Assembly: GCF_000241525.1 (NCBI RefSeq)
Contig: NZ_AHIL01000029.1
Span: 186,001-250,000, forward strand
Direction: 5' to 3'
Length of the DNA stretch: 64,000 nt
Origin: Comamonas testosteroni ATCC 11996
GTDB lineage: Bacteria; Pseudomonadota; Gammaproteobacteria; Burkholderiales; Burkholderiaceae_C
Shown here: positions 38,876 through 49,125 of the stretch, piece by piece
How positions within the stretch are numbered: the first letter of the stretch is position 1
Layout of the letters: each line of letters starts with the position of its first letter
Notes under the pieces: model-generated
Databases searched by the model: none
What the model was told of the DNA's origin: nothing
The model's input: only the letters and a program-made list of their open reading frames with translations
Position numbers and translations under genes: made by a program

Positions 38876-39706
38876 ATGCGCATAGCTCTTGGCGTCAGCT
38901 ACAACGGTCAGGCCTATCGCGGCTGGCAAAGCCAGCCCGACGGAAACACCGTACAAGACAAACTCGAAGCGGCCCTGGGCCGCTTTGCTGCTCAAGAAGT
39001 CTCCACCATCTGCGCCGGTCGCACCGATTCCGGTGTGCACGGGCTGATGCAGGTCGTGCACTTTGACACCGAGTTGCAGCGCGCGCCCAACTCCTGGGTA
39101 CGAGGCACCAACACCTTCCTGCCCAAGGACATCGCCGTGCAATGGGCGGCCGAGGTCGCCGACGGCCCGAATGGCTTCCATTCCCGGGCCTGCGCCACCG
39201 CACGCCGCTATGCCTATGTTCTGCTGCAGTCCCCCGTGCGCCCCAGCGTTGACCAGGGCCGGGTGGGCTGGGTGTTTCAGACTCTGGATGCGCAGCGCAT
39301 GCGCGCAGCCGCCGATCTGTTGCTGGGCGAGCATGATTTTTCGTCCTTTCGCGCGGCAGGCTGCCAGGCCAAGAGCCCGGTCAAGACCCTGCGCCGCATC
39401 GACATCCACTACCGCCCCGCTGGCCAGGCCCCCATGCGCGACGGACAGATGGAATGCGGCTACTGGCGTTTCGAATTCGAGGGCAGCGCTTTTCTGCACC
39501 ACATGATCCGCAACATCATGGGCTGCCTGATCTATGTGGGCCAGGGCTCCAAGCCCGTGCAATGGATGCAGCAAGTGCTGGAGGCACGCTCGCGCGAGGT
39601 GGCCGCCCCCACCTTCTCCCCTGACGGGCTGTACTTTCTCGGCCCCATTTACGATACACGCTGGGGCCTGCCTGTAGACACTCCCCCGTTTGCCTGGCTG
39701 CCCTGA
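38876..39706 (+). CDS. truA: tRNA pseudouridine synthase A
   Basis: A 276-residue enzyme making pseudouridine at tRNA positions 38-40. The catalytic aspartate is in CAGRTDSGVHG. MRIALGVSYNGQAYRGWQ and FLHHMIRNIMGCLIYVG are further family marks. It lies 40 bases after fimV and 42 before trpF; the order fimV-truA-trpF is common in beta- and gammaproteobacteria. Confidence 0.97.
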   Translation: MRIALGVSYNGQAYRGWQSQPDGNTVQDKLEAALGRFAAQEVSTICAGRTDSGVHGLMQVVHFDTELQRAPNSWVRGTNTFLPKDIAVQWAAEVADGPNGFHSRACATARRYAYVLLQSPVRPSVDQGRVGWVFQTLDAQRMRAAADLLLGEHDFSSFRAAGCQAKSPVKTLRRIDIHYRPAGQAPMRDGQMECGYWRFEFEGSAFLHHMIRNIMGCLIYVGQGSKPVQWMQQVLEARSREVAAPTFSPDGLYFLGPIYDTRWGLPVDTPPFAWLP

Positions 39707-39748
39707 GCGGCCAAGCGCCATCGATTGCTGCAACGCCTGGGACTTGTC

Positions 39749-40534
39749 ATGTCTTCCATTGCCCCCCGCACCCGCATCAAGATCTGCGGCCTGACCCGCG
39801 AGCAGGATGTCGACGCTGCAGTGGCCGCCGGAGCCGATGCCGTCGGCTTTGTGCTCTATGCACCAAGCCCGCGCGCCGTGACGCTGCAACGAGCGGCCGA
39901 GCTGGCCCGGCGACTGCCGCCCTTTGTCACACCTGTTTTGCTCTTTGTGAATGAAACAGCTACCAATGTGATAGCTGCCTGCGACCTAATACCAAACGCC
40001 TGCGTGCAGTTTCATGGTGATGAAACGGCCGCGGATTGCGAGGCATCCACCCGGGGCGTCCAGCCCTGGTTGCGCGCGGCGCGCATACCCCTTGGAGACG
40101 ATGCGGCCCAGTTTGACCTCGTAGAATATGCCCAACGTTATTCAAAGGCCCAAGCCATCCTGCTCGACGCCCATGTCGATGGTTATGGTGGCGGCGGCAA
40201 GGCATTCAATTGGTCACTTCTGCCAACAAGCGTCGACTCTCACCTCGTTTTGTCTGGTGGACTCACGCCTGCAAACGTGACCGATGGCATCTTGCAAGTG
40301 CGCCCTCGCGGGTTGTCTCTGGCCGTTGATGTGAGCTCTGGTGTCGAGGCCGAAGGTCCCGACGGCAAGCCTCTCAAAGGCATCAAGGATGCCCACAAGA
40401 TTCATCGCTTCATTGCTGCCGTACGCGCAGCTGATGCCCAAATTTTGCAGACTGACACATGTTTGAATACCAGTATCCCGACGTCCACGGCCATTTCGGC
40501 CGCTACGGCGGCAGCTTCGCCAGCGAAACCCTGA
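39749..40534 (+). CDS. trpF: Phosphoribosylanthranilate isomerase
   Basis: A 261-residue TIM-barrel enzyme of tryptophan synthesis. It has [20 protein letters not shown] with the catalytic cysteine, VQFHGDET, and the catalytic aspartate near [14 protein letters not shown]. The normal fold ends about [12 protein letters not shown]; about 28 extra residues follow and overlap the start of trpB by 76 bases. ATG 39749 (MSSIAPRTR) is preferred to 39725. Confidence 0.96.
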   Translation: MSSIAPRTRIKICGLTREQDVDAAVAAGADAVGFVLYAPSPRAVTLQRAAELARRLPPFVTPVLLFVNETATNVIAACDLIPNACVQFHGDETAADCEASTRGVQPWLRAARIPLGDDAAQFDLVEYAQRYSKAQAILLDAHVDGYGGGGKAFNWSLLPTSVDSHLVLSGGLTPANVTDGILQVRPRGLSLAVDVSSGVEAEGPDGKPLKGIKDAHKIHRFIAAVRAADAQILQTDTCLNTSIPTSTAISAATAAASPAKP

Positions 40535-41751
40535 CCCACGCCCTCACCGAGCTGCGTGAGGCCTACGCAAAGTATCAGAACGACCCCGAATTCATCGCCG
40601 AATTCCAGTCCGAGCTGGCCCACTATGTAGGCCGTCCCTCGCCCGTCTATCACGCCTCGCGCATGAGCCGTGAAATGGGCGGTGCGCAGATCTATCTGAA
40701 GCGCGAGGACCTCAACCACACGGGCGCGCACAAGATAAACAATGTGATCGGCCAGGCCATGCTCGCCAAGCGCATGGGCAAGCCGCGCATCATTGCCGAG
40801 ACAGGTGCCGGCCAGCACGGCGTGGCCACGGCCACCATCTGCGCGCGTTACGGCCTCGAGTGCATCGTCTACATGGGTGCCGAGGACGTGAAGCGCCAAA
40901 GCCCCAATGTCTACCGCATGAAGCTGCTGGGCGCGACCGTGGTGCCTGTCGAGTCCGGCAGCAAGACCCTGAAGGACGCGCTCAACGAAGCCATGCGCGA
41001 CTGGGTGGCCAATGTGGACAACACCTTCTACATCATCGGTACCGTGGCGGGTCCCCACCCCTACCCCATGATGGTGCGCGACTTCCAGAAGGTCATCGGC
41101 GACGAGTGCCTGACGCAGATGCCCGAGTTTCTGGGCGCCGACAAGCAGCCCGACGCGGTGGTTGCCTGCGTTGGAGGCGGCAGCAATGCCATGGGCATCT
41201 TCTACCCCTATATCCCCTACGAAGACACCAAGCTGTTCGGCGTGGAAGCGGCCGGCGAAGGCCTGGAATCCGGCAAGCACTCGGCCTCGCTGCAAAAGGG
41301 CAGCTCGGGCGTGCTGCATGGCAACCGCACCTTCATCCTGCAGGATGAAAACGGCCAGATCACAGAGACTCACTCGGTGAGCGCCGGCCTGGATTACCCC
41401 GGTGTGGGCCCCGAACATGCCTGGCTGCAGGAGATCGGTCGTGCCCAGTATGTGGGCATTACCGATCAGGAGGCGCTGGACGCCTTCCACTATCTGTGCC
41501 GCGCCGAAGGCATCATCCCGGCTCTGGAGTCCAGCCACGCCGTGGCCTATGCCATGAAGCTGGCCAAGACCATGCGCGCCGACCAGTCGATTCTCGTGAG
41601 CCTGTCGGGCCGTGGCGACAAGGATATCGGCACCGTGGCCGACCTCTCGGGTGCCGAATACTTCGACCGACCCTCCATGCGCGGTCTCACCGTCAAGGGC
41701 GCTCCCGGACATGATGCAGCCAAGGCTGCCGCAGGGGGCAACAAGTTATGA
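40459..41751 (+). CDS. trpB: Tryptophan synthase beta subunit
   Basis: A 430-residue pyridoxal-phosphate enzyme that joins indole and serine. Seen are [15 protein letters not shown], the cofactor lysine in [26 protein letters not shown] and [12 protein letters not shown]. It starts within the 3' end of trpF and overlaps trpA by four bases (ATGA). Confidence 0.99.
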   Translation: MFEYQYPDVHGHFGRYGGSFASETLTHALTELREAYAKYQNDPEFIAEFQSELAHYVGRPSPVYHASRMSREMGGAQIYLKREDLNHTGAHKINNVIGQAMLAKRMGKPRIIAETGAGQHGVATATICARYGLECIVYMGAEDVKRQSPNVYRMKLLGATVVPVESGSKTLKDALNEAMRDWVANVDNTFYIIGTVAGPHPYPMMVRDFQKVIGDECLTQMPEFLGADKQPDAVVACVGGGSNAMGIFYPYIPYEDTKLFGVEAAGEGLESGKHSASLQKGSSGVLHGNRTFILQDENGQITETHSVSAGLDYPGVGPEHAWLQEIGRAQYVGITDQEALDAFHYLCRAEGIIPALESSHAVAYAMKLAKTMRADQSILVSLSGRGDKDIGTVADLSGAEYFDRPSMRGLTVKGAPGHDAAKAAAGGNKL

Positions 41752-42557
41752 GCCGAATTACCGCCACCTTCAACAAGCTCAAGGAAGAAGGCCGCAAGGC
41801 CCTGATTCCCTATGTGACTGCAGGCTTCCCGTTCGCCGCCATCACCCCGCCCCTCATGCACGGCATGGTGGAAGCAGGTGCCGACGTGATCGAGCTGGGC
41901 GTGCCCTTCTCGGACCCCATGGCCGACGGCCCCACCATCCAGCGCGCAGGCGACAAGGCCATCGCCAACGGCGTGGGCCTGAGCCAGGTGCTGGCCTATG
42001 TGGCCGAGTTCCGTAAAAAGGACCACACCACACCCGTGGTGCTCATGGGCTATGCCAACCCCGTAGAGCGCTACGACCAGATCCATGGCGAAGATGCCTT
42101 CGTCAACCATGCCGCCGCTGCCGGCGTCGATGGCGTGCTGATCGTTGACTATCCGCCCGAGGAATGCGAGGAGTTTGCCGCCAAGCTCAAGGCCCGCGAC
42201 ATGGACCTGATCTTCCTGCTGGCGCCCACCAGCACGGACGAGCGCATGCAACAGGTGGCCCGCGTGGCCAGCGGCTATGTCTACTATGTCTCGCTCAAGG
42301 GCGTGACCGGTTCGGGCGCTCTGGACACCTCGGCCGTGGAGGCCATGCTGCCGCGCATTCGCCAGCATGTCAGCGTGCCTGTGGGCGTGGGTTTCGGCAT
42401 TCGCGATGCCCAGACCGCACAGACCGTGGGCCAGGTGGCCGACGCCGTCATCATCGGCAGCCGCATCATTGACCTGCTCGACAACCAGCCCCACGAAAAG
42501 ATCGTGCCTCTGGCAATAGACTTTCTGCGTGGTGTGCGAAAGGCTCTCGACGCATAA
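41748..42557 (+). CDS. trpA: Tryptophan synthase alpha subunit
   Basis: A 269-residue TIM barrel that cleaves indole-3-glycerol phosphate. The catalytic Glu and Asp lie in [30 protein letters not shown] is the phosphate loop region. Overlaps trpB as ATGA. Last of trpFBA. Confidence 0.99.
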   Translation: MSRITATFNKLKEEGRKALIPYVTAGFPFAAITPPLMHGMVEAGADVIELGVPFSDPMADGPTIQRAGDKAIANGVGLSQVLAYVAEFRKKDHTTPVVLMGYANPVERYDQIHGEDAFVNHAAAAGVDGVLIVDYPPEECEEFAAKLKARDMDLIFLLAPTSTDERMQQVARVASGYVYYVSLKGVTGSGALDTSAVEAMLPRIRQHVSVPVGVGFGIRDAQTAQTVGQVADAVIIGSRIIDLLDNQPHEKIVPLAIDFLRGVRKALDA

Positions 42558-42573
42558 TGCTGCCCTGAAATCA

Positions 42574-42647
42574 GCCTCCCCCTGAGCGGCTTTGCCGCTT
42601 CCCCCTTGAAGGGGGACGACAGCCTCGCAGCGGGGCGGCCCTTGCTC
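42574..42647. repeat. Copy B of dispersed repeat family 2 (GC-rich)
   Basis: Contains cccctgagcggctttgcc, gcttcccccttgaaggggga and cgcagcggggcggcccttgc, matching copy A at 32722-32830. Located between trpA and accD. Confidence 0.6.
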
Positions 42648-42744
42648 GCTGTCCCTGACCGGGATTGCGCCAGTGCCTGCGCCGCGCCGCTCTCATGGGT
42701 TGCGGGTGGCGCGCAGTGCAGTGGAAACTGAAAAGGAAATAACC

Positions 42745-43620
42745 ATGTCCTGGCTTGAAAAACTTCTGCCTGCAAAAATCCAGCAGACCAATCCGACGGA
42801 ACGCCACCAGCAGATTCCCGAAGGTCTGTGGATCAAGTGCCCCAGCTGCGAAACCGTTCTGTACAAGACCGATCTGGAAAAGAACCAGAACGTCTGCCCG
42901 ACCTGCGGCCACCACCACCGCATCGGTGCACGCGCGCGTCTGAACCATTTCCTCGATGCGGAAGGCCGCTATGAGCTGGCCCAGGAAGTCATTCCTGTCG
43001 ACCCGCTGAAATTCAAGGACAGCCGCAAGTACCCCGAGCGTCTGAAGGAAGCGCTGGAGAACACCGGCGAGACCGACGCACTGATCGTCATGGGCGGCTC
43101 CGTCAAGAGCATCAATGTGGTCGTGGCCTGCTTCGAGTTCGACTTCATGGGCGGCTCCATGGGCTCCGTGGTCGGCGAACGCTTTGTGCGCGGCGTGGAA
43201 ACCGCCATCGAGCAGAAAGTGCCTTTCATCTGCTTCACCGCCACCGGTGGTGCCCGCATGCAGGAAGGTCTGCTGTCGCTGATGCAAATGGCCAAGACCA
43301 ATGCTGCGCTGACACGTCTGGCCAAGAAGGGCCTGCCCTATATCTCCGTGCTGACCGACCCCACCATGGGCGGTGTGTCCGCCGGCTTCGCCTTCGTGGG
43401 CGACATCGTGATCGCCGAGCCCAAGGCCCTGATCGGCTTTGCCGGCCCCCGCGTGATCGAAACCACCGTGCGCGTGAAGCTGCCCGAAGGCTTCCAGCGC
43501 GCCGAGTTCCTGCAGGACAAGGGCGCTGTGGACATGATCGTGGATCGCCGCGAGCTGCGTGATCGCATCTCCAGCTCTCTGGCCATGCTGCAACGTCTGC
43601 CTGCGGACGCCGTGGAATAA
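42745..43620 (+). CDS. accD: Acetyl-CoA carboxylase carboxyltransferase beta subunit
   Basis: A 291-residue subunit that, with AccA, moves the carboxyl group from biotin to acetyl-CoA. The zinc ribbon has two CxxC pairs ([11 protein letters not shown] and NVCPTCGHH). The crotonase-like core has [19 protein letters not shown] and [16 protein letters not shown] 42745 follows AAAAGGAAAT. Located after trpA as in many proteobacteria. Confidence 0.98.
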   Translation: MSWLEKLLPAKIQQTNPTERHQQIPEGLWIKCPSCETVLYKTDLEKNQNVCPTCGHHHRIGARARLNHFLDAEGRYELAQEVIPVDPLKFKDSRKYPERLKEALENTGETDALIVMGGSVKSINVVVACFEFDFMGGSMGSVVGERFVRGVETAIEQKVPFICFTATGGARMQEGLLSLMQMAKTNAALTRLAKKGLPYISVLTDPTMGGVSAGFAFVGDIVIAEPKALIGFAGPRVIETTVRVKLPEGFQRAEFLQDKGAVDMIVDRRELRDRISSSLAMLQRLPADAVE

Positions 43621-43640
43621 GCACCGGACGAGCAAAAAGC

Positions 43641-43681
43641 AAAACGGCTGACGCAGCATTCATCTGCGTCAGCCGTTTTTT
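43641..43681. terminator. accD terminator
   Basis: Perfect 16-base-pair stem (aaaacggctgacgcag / ctgcgtcagccgtttt) and seven T on plus. The A-run on the left is only moderate for minus use. Confidence 0.93.
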
Positions 43682-43794
43682 TGTCGGTTTATCGCCTCGG
43701 GACATTCACAGAGCACCTCAGAGCAGCCTTGGAACTGACGAGGTTTCATCCGCAAGCCTCAAGGCGATGCGGCGTTCTTGGCCCGGACAGCCCC

Positions 43795-44361
43795 CTAGCG
43801 CACCCCGGCAATCATGGACAGGCCGCCAGCCTGCACATAGTTGAGCACCATCAGCAGCACCTGCAGGCCAATCAGGGCAATCAGCGCCGAAAAGTCCACA
43901 TTGCCGATCAGGGGCACCACCTTGCGGATCGGGGCCACCAGCGGATCGGCCAGACGCTGCAGCACGCCGTAGATGGGCGAATAGGGCTGCACCCAGGACA
44001 GGATGGCGTAGATCAGCAAGATACCCATCATGCCGGACAGAATGACCTTGATCAGCCCGCACAGCGCCAGCCATGGCAGCGCCAGAACCGAGCCCTTGGC
44101 ACCCAGCAGCAGCCAGATCAGCAGCACCTGCGCCAGTTGCAGCAGCAAGGCAGCAATCAGGCTGGATTTGTCCCAGCGGCCCTTGGCGGGAACGACCTTG
44201 CGCAGCGGCATGACGATCCAGTCGCTCAGCGCAAAGACCAGTTGCCCCACGGGGTTGCCAAACGGCACACGCTGTGCCTGCATATACATGCGCAGCAGAC
44301 AGGCTCCGGTGATCAAGCCGACGACGACATCCAGCAGGAACAGAACGATTTCAAACAGCAT
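43795..44361 (-). CDS. YggT-family membrane protein
   Basis: A 188-residue inner-membrane protein with two YGGT repeats. Each has a helix pair and the motif around PLRKVVPAKG and PIRKVVPLIG; the second includes AILSWVQPYSPIYGVLQRLADPL. Relatives are linked to osmotic balance and membrane protein assembly, but function is not firm. The ATG at 44361 is preferred; it is divergent from the LON-domain gene. Confidence 0.9.
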   Translation of the reverse strand: MLFEIVLFLLDVVVGLITGACLLRMYMQAQRVPFGNPVGQLVFALSDWIVMPLRKVVPAKGRWDKSSLIAALLLQLAQVLLIWLLLGAKGSVLALPWLALCGLIKVILSGMMGILLIYAILSWVQPYSPIYGVLQRLADPLVAPIRKVVPLIGNVDFSALIALIGLQVLLMVLNYVQAGGLSMIAGVR

Positions 44362-44421
44362 GTGACCCAATTCAGAAAACAGTGAGCAACTCACCCATTC
44401 GTGGGATGATAGCCGGGCACC

Positions 44422-45072
44422 ATGACCGATACGCAAAGTCTGCATTCCCTGCCCCTGTTCCCGCTGAACACGGTGCTGTTTCCCGAAGGCCTGCTGAGCC
44501 TGCAGGTCTTCGAGGTGCGTTATCTGGACATGATCCGCAAATGCCAGCATGCCGACGCCCCTTTCGGCGTGGTGGCGCTGCAGGTGGGACAGGAAGTGCG
44601 CAAGGCAGGCGCCCAGACCGAGCGCCTGCACTCCGAAGGCGTGCTGGCCCGTATTGCCCGGCTCGACTCGCCCCAGCCCGGACTGCTGCATCTGCAATGC
44701 AAGGGGGCCCAGCGCTTTCACATCCAGCGCTGCTGGCAACTGCCGCATGGCCTGTGGGTGGCCGATGTCACCATGCTGCCCGACGACCCCAAGGTCACTG
44801 TCCCCAAGCATTTGCTGAGCACCTCCCACGCGCTGGCTCAGGCCTTGCTGAACCTGCACGACCACGACCCCGATCACGCGCAACTGCCTACGCCGGCGCA
44901 GATGCACGACTGCGCCTGGGTTGCCAATCGCTGGGCCGAGATGCTGCCCCTGCCGGTGCGGATCAAGCAGCAGCTGATGACGCTGGATGCCCCGCTGCTG
45001 CGACTGGAGCTGATCGCCGATGTGCTGGAGCAAAGCGGCATTACCGGCTCGTCCCCGCAGGACGATGCCTGA
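44422..45072 (+). CDS. LON-substrate-binding-domain protein
   Basis: A 216-residue protein made of a single Lon-type N-terminal domain: LPLFPLNTVLFPEGLLSLQV and VFEVRYLDMIRKC at the start, and a helical tail (VANRWAEMLPLPV). No ATPase or protease domain is present. Such stand-alone forms are common in betaproteobacteria, with no settled function. Confidence 0.9.
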   Translation: MTDTQSLHSLPLFPLNTVLFPEGLLSLQVFEVRYLDMIRKCQHADAPFGVVALQVGQEVRKAGAQTERLHSEGVLARIARLDSPQPGLLHLQCKGAQRFHIQRCWQLPHGLWVADVTMLPDDPKVTVPKHLLSTSHALAQALLNLHDHDPDHAQLPTPAQMHDCAWVANRWAEMLPLPVRIKQQLMTLDAPLLRLELIADVLEQSGITGSSPQDDA

Positions 45073-45099
45073 AATCGCCTAAGACCCTTTGCTGGCGGC

Positions 45100-45138
45100 T
45101 GACAAAAGCTACCTATTCGATAGCATAAAGCTGACTTC
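45100..45138. repeat. Weak copy of dispersed repeat family 1
   Basis: Contains aaaagctacc and tcgatagcataaagc. The similarity to other copies is limited, so this is tentative. Located between the LON-domain gene and lysS. Confidence 0.3.
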
Positions 45139-45315
45139 TGAGACTGCAGCCTGAGCCATGGAGGCCGCATACCGCAGCTCCCGTCAGCGCTTTGCCCGGT
45201 CGCCTACCGCTGCTTCGGCAAAAAACTTAAAATCACCGGTTTCGGGCAGCGGCTATCCTTGCCGCGCCCTCATTCCTGGCCTCCAACCGGCGCTTGTCGC
45301 TGGCGCTCTCTTTTC

Positions 45316-46866
45316 ATGACTGAACAAAACATCTCTTCTGCGGCAGAAAACACCGCCCCTCAGGACGAAAACAAACTCATCGCCGAGCGCCGCGAAAAAC
45401 TCAAAGCCCTGCGCGAGTCCTCCAAGGCCAACGGCGGCGTTGCCTTTCCCAACGACTTCAAGCCCGAGCACCGCGCCGCAGCCCTGATCGCCGAACACAG
45501 CGACAAGGATGCTGAAGCTCTGGACGCCGCCGCCATTGCCGTCAGCGTGGCGGGCCGCATGATGCTCAAGCGCGTGATGGGCAAGGCCAGCTTTGCCACC
45601 GTGCAGGACGCCACGGGCCGCATCCAGGCCTATGTCACCCGCGATGCCGTGGGTGAAGAGGTCTACGCCGACTTCAAGAAGTGGGATCTGGGCGACATCA
45701 TTGCCGTCGAAGGTCAGCTGATGAAGACCAAGACCGGCGAGCTGTCGATCAAGGCCACGAAGATCCGCCTGCTCACCAAGAGCCTGCGCCCCATGCCCGA
45801 CAAGTTCCACGGCATGGCCGACCTGGAGCAGAAGGTGCGCCAGCGCTATGTGGACCTGATGACCGACGAAGAAGCCCGCAAGCGCTTCGTAGCGCGCAGC
45901 AAGGCCGTGGCCGGCATCCGCGACTTCATGGTCGAACACGGCTTCCTGGAAGTCGAGACCCCCATGCTGCATCCCATCCCCGGCGGTGCCAATGCCAAGC
46001 CCTTCATCACCCACCACAATGCGCTGGACCAGGAGATGTACCTGCGCATCGCGCCCGAGCTGTATCTCAAGCGCCTGATCGTCGGTGGCTTCGAGCGCGT
46101 GTTCGAGATCAACCGCAACTTCCGCAACGAAGGCATCTCGGTGCGCCACAACCCCGAGTTCACCATGATGGAGTTCTACGCGGCCTACTGGAACTACCAG
46201 GACCTGATGGACTACACCGAAAAGCTGATCCGCGACGCCGCCATCAAGGCCGTGGGAACGCTGGAGTTGAGCTACGGCGGCAAGCCTGTGGATCTGGCCA
46301 AGCCCTTCGAGCGCCTGACCATCCCCGAAGCCATCGTCAAATACACCGAAGCCGGCGACAACGTGGCCAACCGCGAATGGCTGACCAATGCCCTCAAGAA
46401 GCTGGGCATGAAGGAAGACAAGGACAAGCTGTCCACCCGCACCCTGGCCAGCCTGCAGGTGCTGTACTTCGAAGAGGTGGTGGAAGAGAAGCTGTGGAAC
46501 CCCACCTTCATCATGGAACACCCCACCGAGATCTCGCCTCTGGCGCGTGCCAACGACGAGCGTCCCGAAGTGACCGAGCGCTTCGAGCTCTACATCACCG
46601 GCCGCGAATTCGGCAACGGCTTCTCCGAGCTCAATGACGCAGAAGACCAGGCTGCCCGATTCAATGCCCAGGTGGAAGCCAAGGACGGCGGCGACGACGA
46701 AGCCATGTACTTCGACCACGATTTTGTGCGCGCCCTCGAGTACGGCATGCCCCCCACCGGCGGCTGCGGCATCGGTATTGACCGCTTCATGATGCTGCTG
46801 ACCGACAGCGCCAGCATCCGTGACGTGATCCTGTTCCCTGCCCTGCGCCGCGAACAGCAAGTCTGA
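45316..46866 (+). CDS. lysS: Lysine-tRNA ligase (class II)
   Basis: A 516-residue enzyme. The N-terminal OB-fold binds the anticodon ([17 protein letters not shown]). The class II core has motif 2 [19 protein letters not shown] and motif 3 [14 protein letters not shown]. The start [10 protein letters not shown] at 45316 fits. No T-box or riboswitch is seen upstream. Confidence 0.98.
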   Translation: MTEQNISSAAENTAPQDENKLIAERREKLKALRESSKANGGVAFPNDFKPEHRAAALIAEHSDKDAEALDAAAIAVSVAGRMMLKRVMGKASFATVQDATGRIQAYVTRDAVGEEVYADFKKWDLGDIIAVEGQLMKTKTGELSIKATKIRLLTKSLRPMPDKFHGMADLEQKVRQRYVDLMTDEEARKRFVARSKAVAGIRDFMVEHGFLEVETPMLHPIPGGANAKPFITHHNALDQEMYLRIAPELYLKRLIVGGFERVFEINRNFRNEGISVRHNPEFTMMEFYAAYWNYQDLMDYTEKLIRDAAIKAVGTLELSYGGKPVDLAKPFERLTIPEAIVKYTEAGDNVANREWLTNALKKLGMKEDKDKLSTRTLASLQVLYFEEVVEEKLWNPTFIMEHPTEISPLARANDERPEVTERFELYITGREFGNGFSELNDAEDQAARFNAQVEAKDGGDDEAMYFDHDFVRALEYGMPPTGGCGIGIDRFMMLLTDSASIRDVILFPALRREQQV

Positions 46867-46868
46867 AA

Positions 46869-46957
46869 TTGATAGCTTTTAGCGCTTGACTGTCTTGGTT
46901 TTCAGATATATTTATTGCTGAAATCCAAGAATAGCAGGCGCTACCTGCTATCAAATA
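46869..46957. repeat. Full-length copy of dispersed repeat family 1
   Basis: About 89 bases: tgatagcttttagcgcttg at the left, caggcgctacctgctatca at the right, and AT-rich centre with ctgaaatccaagaata. It starts three bases after the lysS stop. Confidence 0.7.
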
Positions 46958-47039
46958 TTCAGCAGAATACAGGCCCTGCCCGGCGGACACCTGGAACCGA
47001 TAGGATGAATCATCGGTTCCATGTCTCAAGGAGAGCGCC

Positions 47040-47876
47040 ATGTGTCGCTGGCTGGCCTATAAGGGCAATCCTGTTTCCCTGGAAACAATGCTGTTCCACG
47101 CGCGCCATTCGTTGATCGACCAAAGCCTGCATTCGAGATTCGGAGCGACGACGACCAATGGCGATGGCTTCGGACTGGGCTGGTACCAGCACCCGCACGA
47201 TATGCCTTTTCGCTATCGCAGCATCCAGCCGGCCTGGCACGATCACAACCTGCGCGAGCTGTCGCGCGCCGTGTCGGCGCCCATGTTTCTGGCGCATGTT
47301 CGCGCGGCAACGCATACGCCGGTGCAGGAGACCAACTGCCATCCCTTCCGCCACCGGCGCTGGATGTTCATGCACAACGGCATGATCGAGGACTTTCCCC
47401 TGGTACGGCGCGATCTGCTCATGGCTATCGATCCGCAGTTCTTCAACTCGCTGGAAGGCTCGACGGACTCGGAGACCATGTTCCTTCTGGCCATGAGTTT
47501 CGGGCTGGAGCACACTCCTGTGCCGGCCATCGCGCGCATGGCGGGCTTTGTCGAGGCCACGGCGCGCAGCCACGGGATAGCACACCCGCTGAGCATGACC
47601 GTGTGTGCCAGCGATGGCGAGCAACTGGTGGCCGTGCGCTATGCGAGCGAGGGCCAGTCGCCGCGCTCGCTCTATCACAGCACCTCCTTCAAGCATCTTC
47701 ACGCGCTCTACCCCGACGACCCGCGCATCGCGGCCGTTGGTGACGATGCGTATTTGATCGTGTCCGAACCGCTGGTTGATCTGCCGCAGGCCTGGGCACA
47801 GGTTCCCGAGTCGACGGCGATCGTCGTGCGCGGCACCCAGATCGATTACCTGCCGTTCGCGCCCATTCAATCCTGA
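47040..47876 (+). CDS. Class II glutamine amidotransferase
   Basis: A 278-residue protein of the Ntn-hydrolase class, with the nucleophile cysteine at position 2 (MCRWLAYKGNPVSL), exposed after removal of Met1. NGDGFGLGWY and FRHRRWMFMHNGMIEDF are the glutamine-binding loops. Resembles YafJ-type proteins, which have no synthase domain and no proven acceptor. A good ribosome site (AAGGAGAG) precedes the ATG. Confidence 0.9.
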   Translation: MCRWLAYKGNPVSLETMLFHARHSLIDQSLHSRFGATTTNGDGFGLGWYQHPHDMPFRYRSIQPAWHDHNLRELSRAVSAPMFLAHVRAATHTPVQETNCHPFRHRRWMFMHNGMIEDFPLVRRDLLMAIDPQFFNSLEGSTDSETMFLLAMSFGLEHTPVPAIARMAGFVEATARSHGIAHPLSMTVCASDGEQLVAVRYASEGQSPRSLYHSTSFKHLHALYPDDPRIAAVGDDAYLIVSEPLVDLPQAWAQVPESTAIVVRGTQIDYLPFAPIQS

Positions 47877-47983
47877 GGGCGTGCTCAGCCGCGCAGGTCA
47901 ACGCCCAGCGCAAGCTCATCCAATCGCTGTCGGCCATCTAGCCAGCGACTGTGGCATCGGCCCCATGGCTATACTGGCCCACC

Positions 47984-49012
47984 ATGCATATCCCTCAATA
48001 CTGGGCGCAAGCGCGGCTGCGCCATGCAACCGGCCAACGCCACGGCGCGACCGTCCAGCGTTGGGGCTGGTCAGACCACAGCCAGCAGGAAGCCCAGAAC
48101 CATGCGCAGCAACGAGCCCAGCAAGCGCTGGACGCCGTGCTGGCCGCCCCAATGCAACGCCAGCTCGACGCAGGGTTCGAGCGCATGGAGTGGCGCACCG
48201 AATACGGGCTGGAAGGCGGCACGCCCATTCGCGAAGAAGTGCTGGAGCGGCGTGACGAATCCGTCATGACCCGCAACAGCTATGGCGCACATTGCCTGAA
48301 CACAGAGAACGTGGCTATTGCCGACATCGACTTTCCGCGGCAGAAAAAGCCTGCCCGCTTCCCTGTCATCTCGTCGCTGCTGCTGGCTCTGGCCCTGCCC
48401 TGGCTGTGGGTGACCCCGCTGACCTGGAGTCTGGGTGCCGCGATATTGATGCTGCTGCTGGCCGGCATCGGCCTGGTCTTCTGGTCAGGCCTGAAGCAAT
48501 GGTTGCATGCCCGCCATGCGCGGCGCGCCGAAGCCCTGCAGCCACCGCCCATCGATGCCGCGCTGGCAAAGGTTCAGGCTTTTGCGGCCGGACACCCGGA
48601 TTGGGGCCTGCGCGTCTACGAAACGCCCAAAGGATTGCGCGTCATTGTCACTCACGCCGCATTCAGCCCCTCTTCCCCCGAGGTTCAGGCGCTGTTCCAG
48701 CAACTGGAGGTTGACCCGCTGTATGCCATGCTGTGCCATCAGCAGCAGTGCTTTCGCGCCCGAGTCAGCGGCAAGCCATGGCGCATGGGCTTGAATGGCC
48801 TGTCCACCCAGGAAAGACGCTGGCCCCAGCCTGAGGCCTCCCGGGCTGCACGCCAGCAATGGGTGTCGGACTATGAGGCCAGATCGGCACAGTTTGCAGC
48901 CTGTCGCTATATCGATCAGCTGGGCGCGACGACGCTGTGCTCAGCGGCACAGACTTTTGTGCTCTGGCACGATGAAAGCAGCAAGGCGCACTCCGCCCTG
49001 GCATTGGCCTGA
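47984..49012 (+). CDS. Membrane protein of unknown function
   Basis: A 342-residue protein. It starts MHIPQYWAQARLRH, followed by a basic helical stretch (QRWGWSDHSQQEAQNHAQQR), RNSYGAHCLNTENVAIADI, two close membrane helices (LLLALALPWLWVTPL and LGAAILMLLLAGIGLVFW) and a globular C-terminal domain (WGLRVYETPKGLRVIVTH). I recall similar proteins in Burkholderiales and Pseudomonas but no named function. Confidence 0.75.
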   Translation: MHIPQYWAQARLRHATGQRHGATVQRWGWSDHSQQEAQNHAQQRAQQALDAVLAAPMQRQLDAGFERMEWRTEYGLEGGTPIREEVLERRDESVMTRNSYGAHCLNTENVAIADIDFPRQKKPARFPVISSLLLALALPWLWVTPLTWSLGAAILMLLLAGIGLVFWSGLKQWLHARHARRAEALQPPPIDAALAKVQAFAAGHPDWGLRVYETPKGLRVIVTHAAFSPSSPEVQALFQQLEVDPLYAMLCHQQQCFRARVSGKPWRMGLNGLSTQERRWPQPEASRAARQQWVSDYEARSAQFAACRYIDQLGATTLCSAAQTFVLWHDESSKAHSALALA

Positions 49013-49125
49013 GTATCTCCGTGACCATTCGCAAAGCCTGTTGCTTGAAACCGGCGTATAAAGTAACAATATATTTCCCGGCACATGCCTGAACTACAGA
49101 TGCGTCCGCCCCTGATCTTCCTCCC

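Noticed and set aside
43795..45033. A 412-codon frame containing YggT at its end
   Set aside because: The first 224 codons lie antisense to the LON-domain gene; YggT begins at 44361.
45253..46860. A 535-codon open frame opposite lysS
   Set aside because: Antisense shadow with no recognisable domain; lysS motifs are clear on plus.
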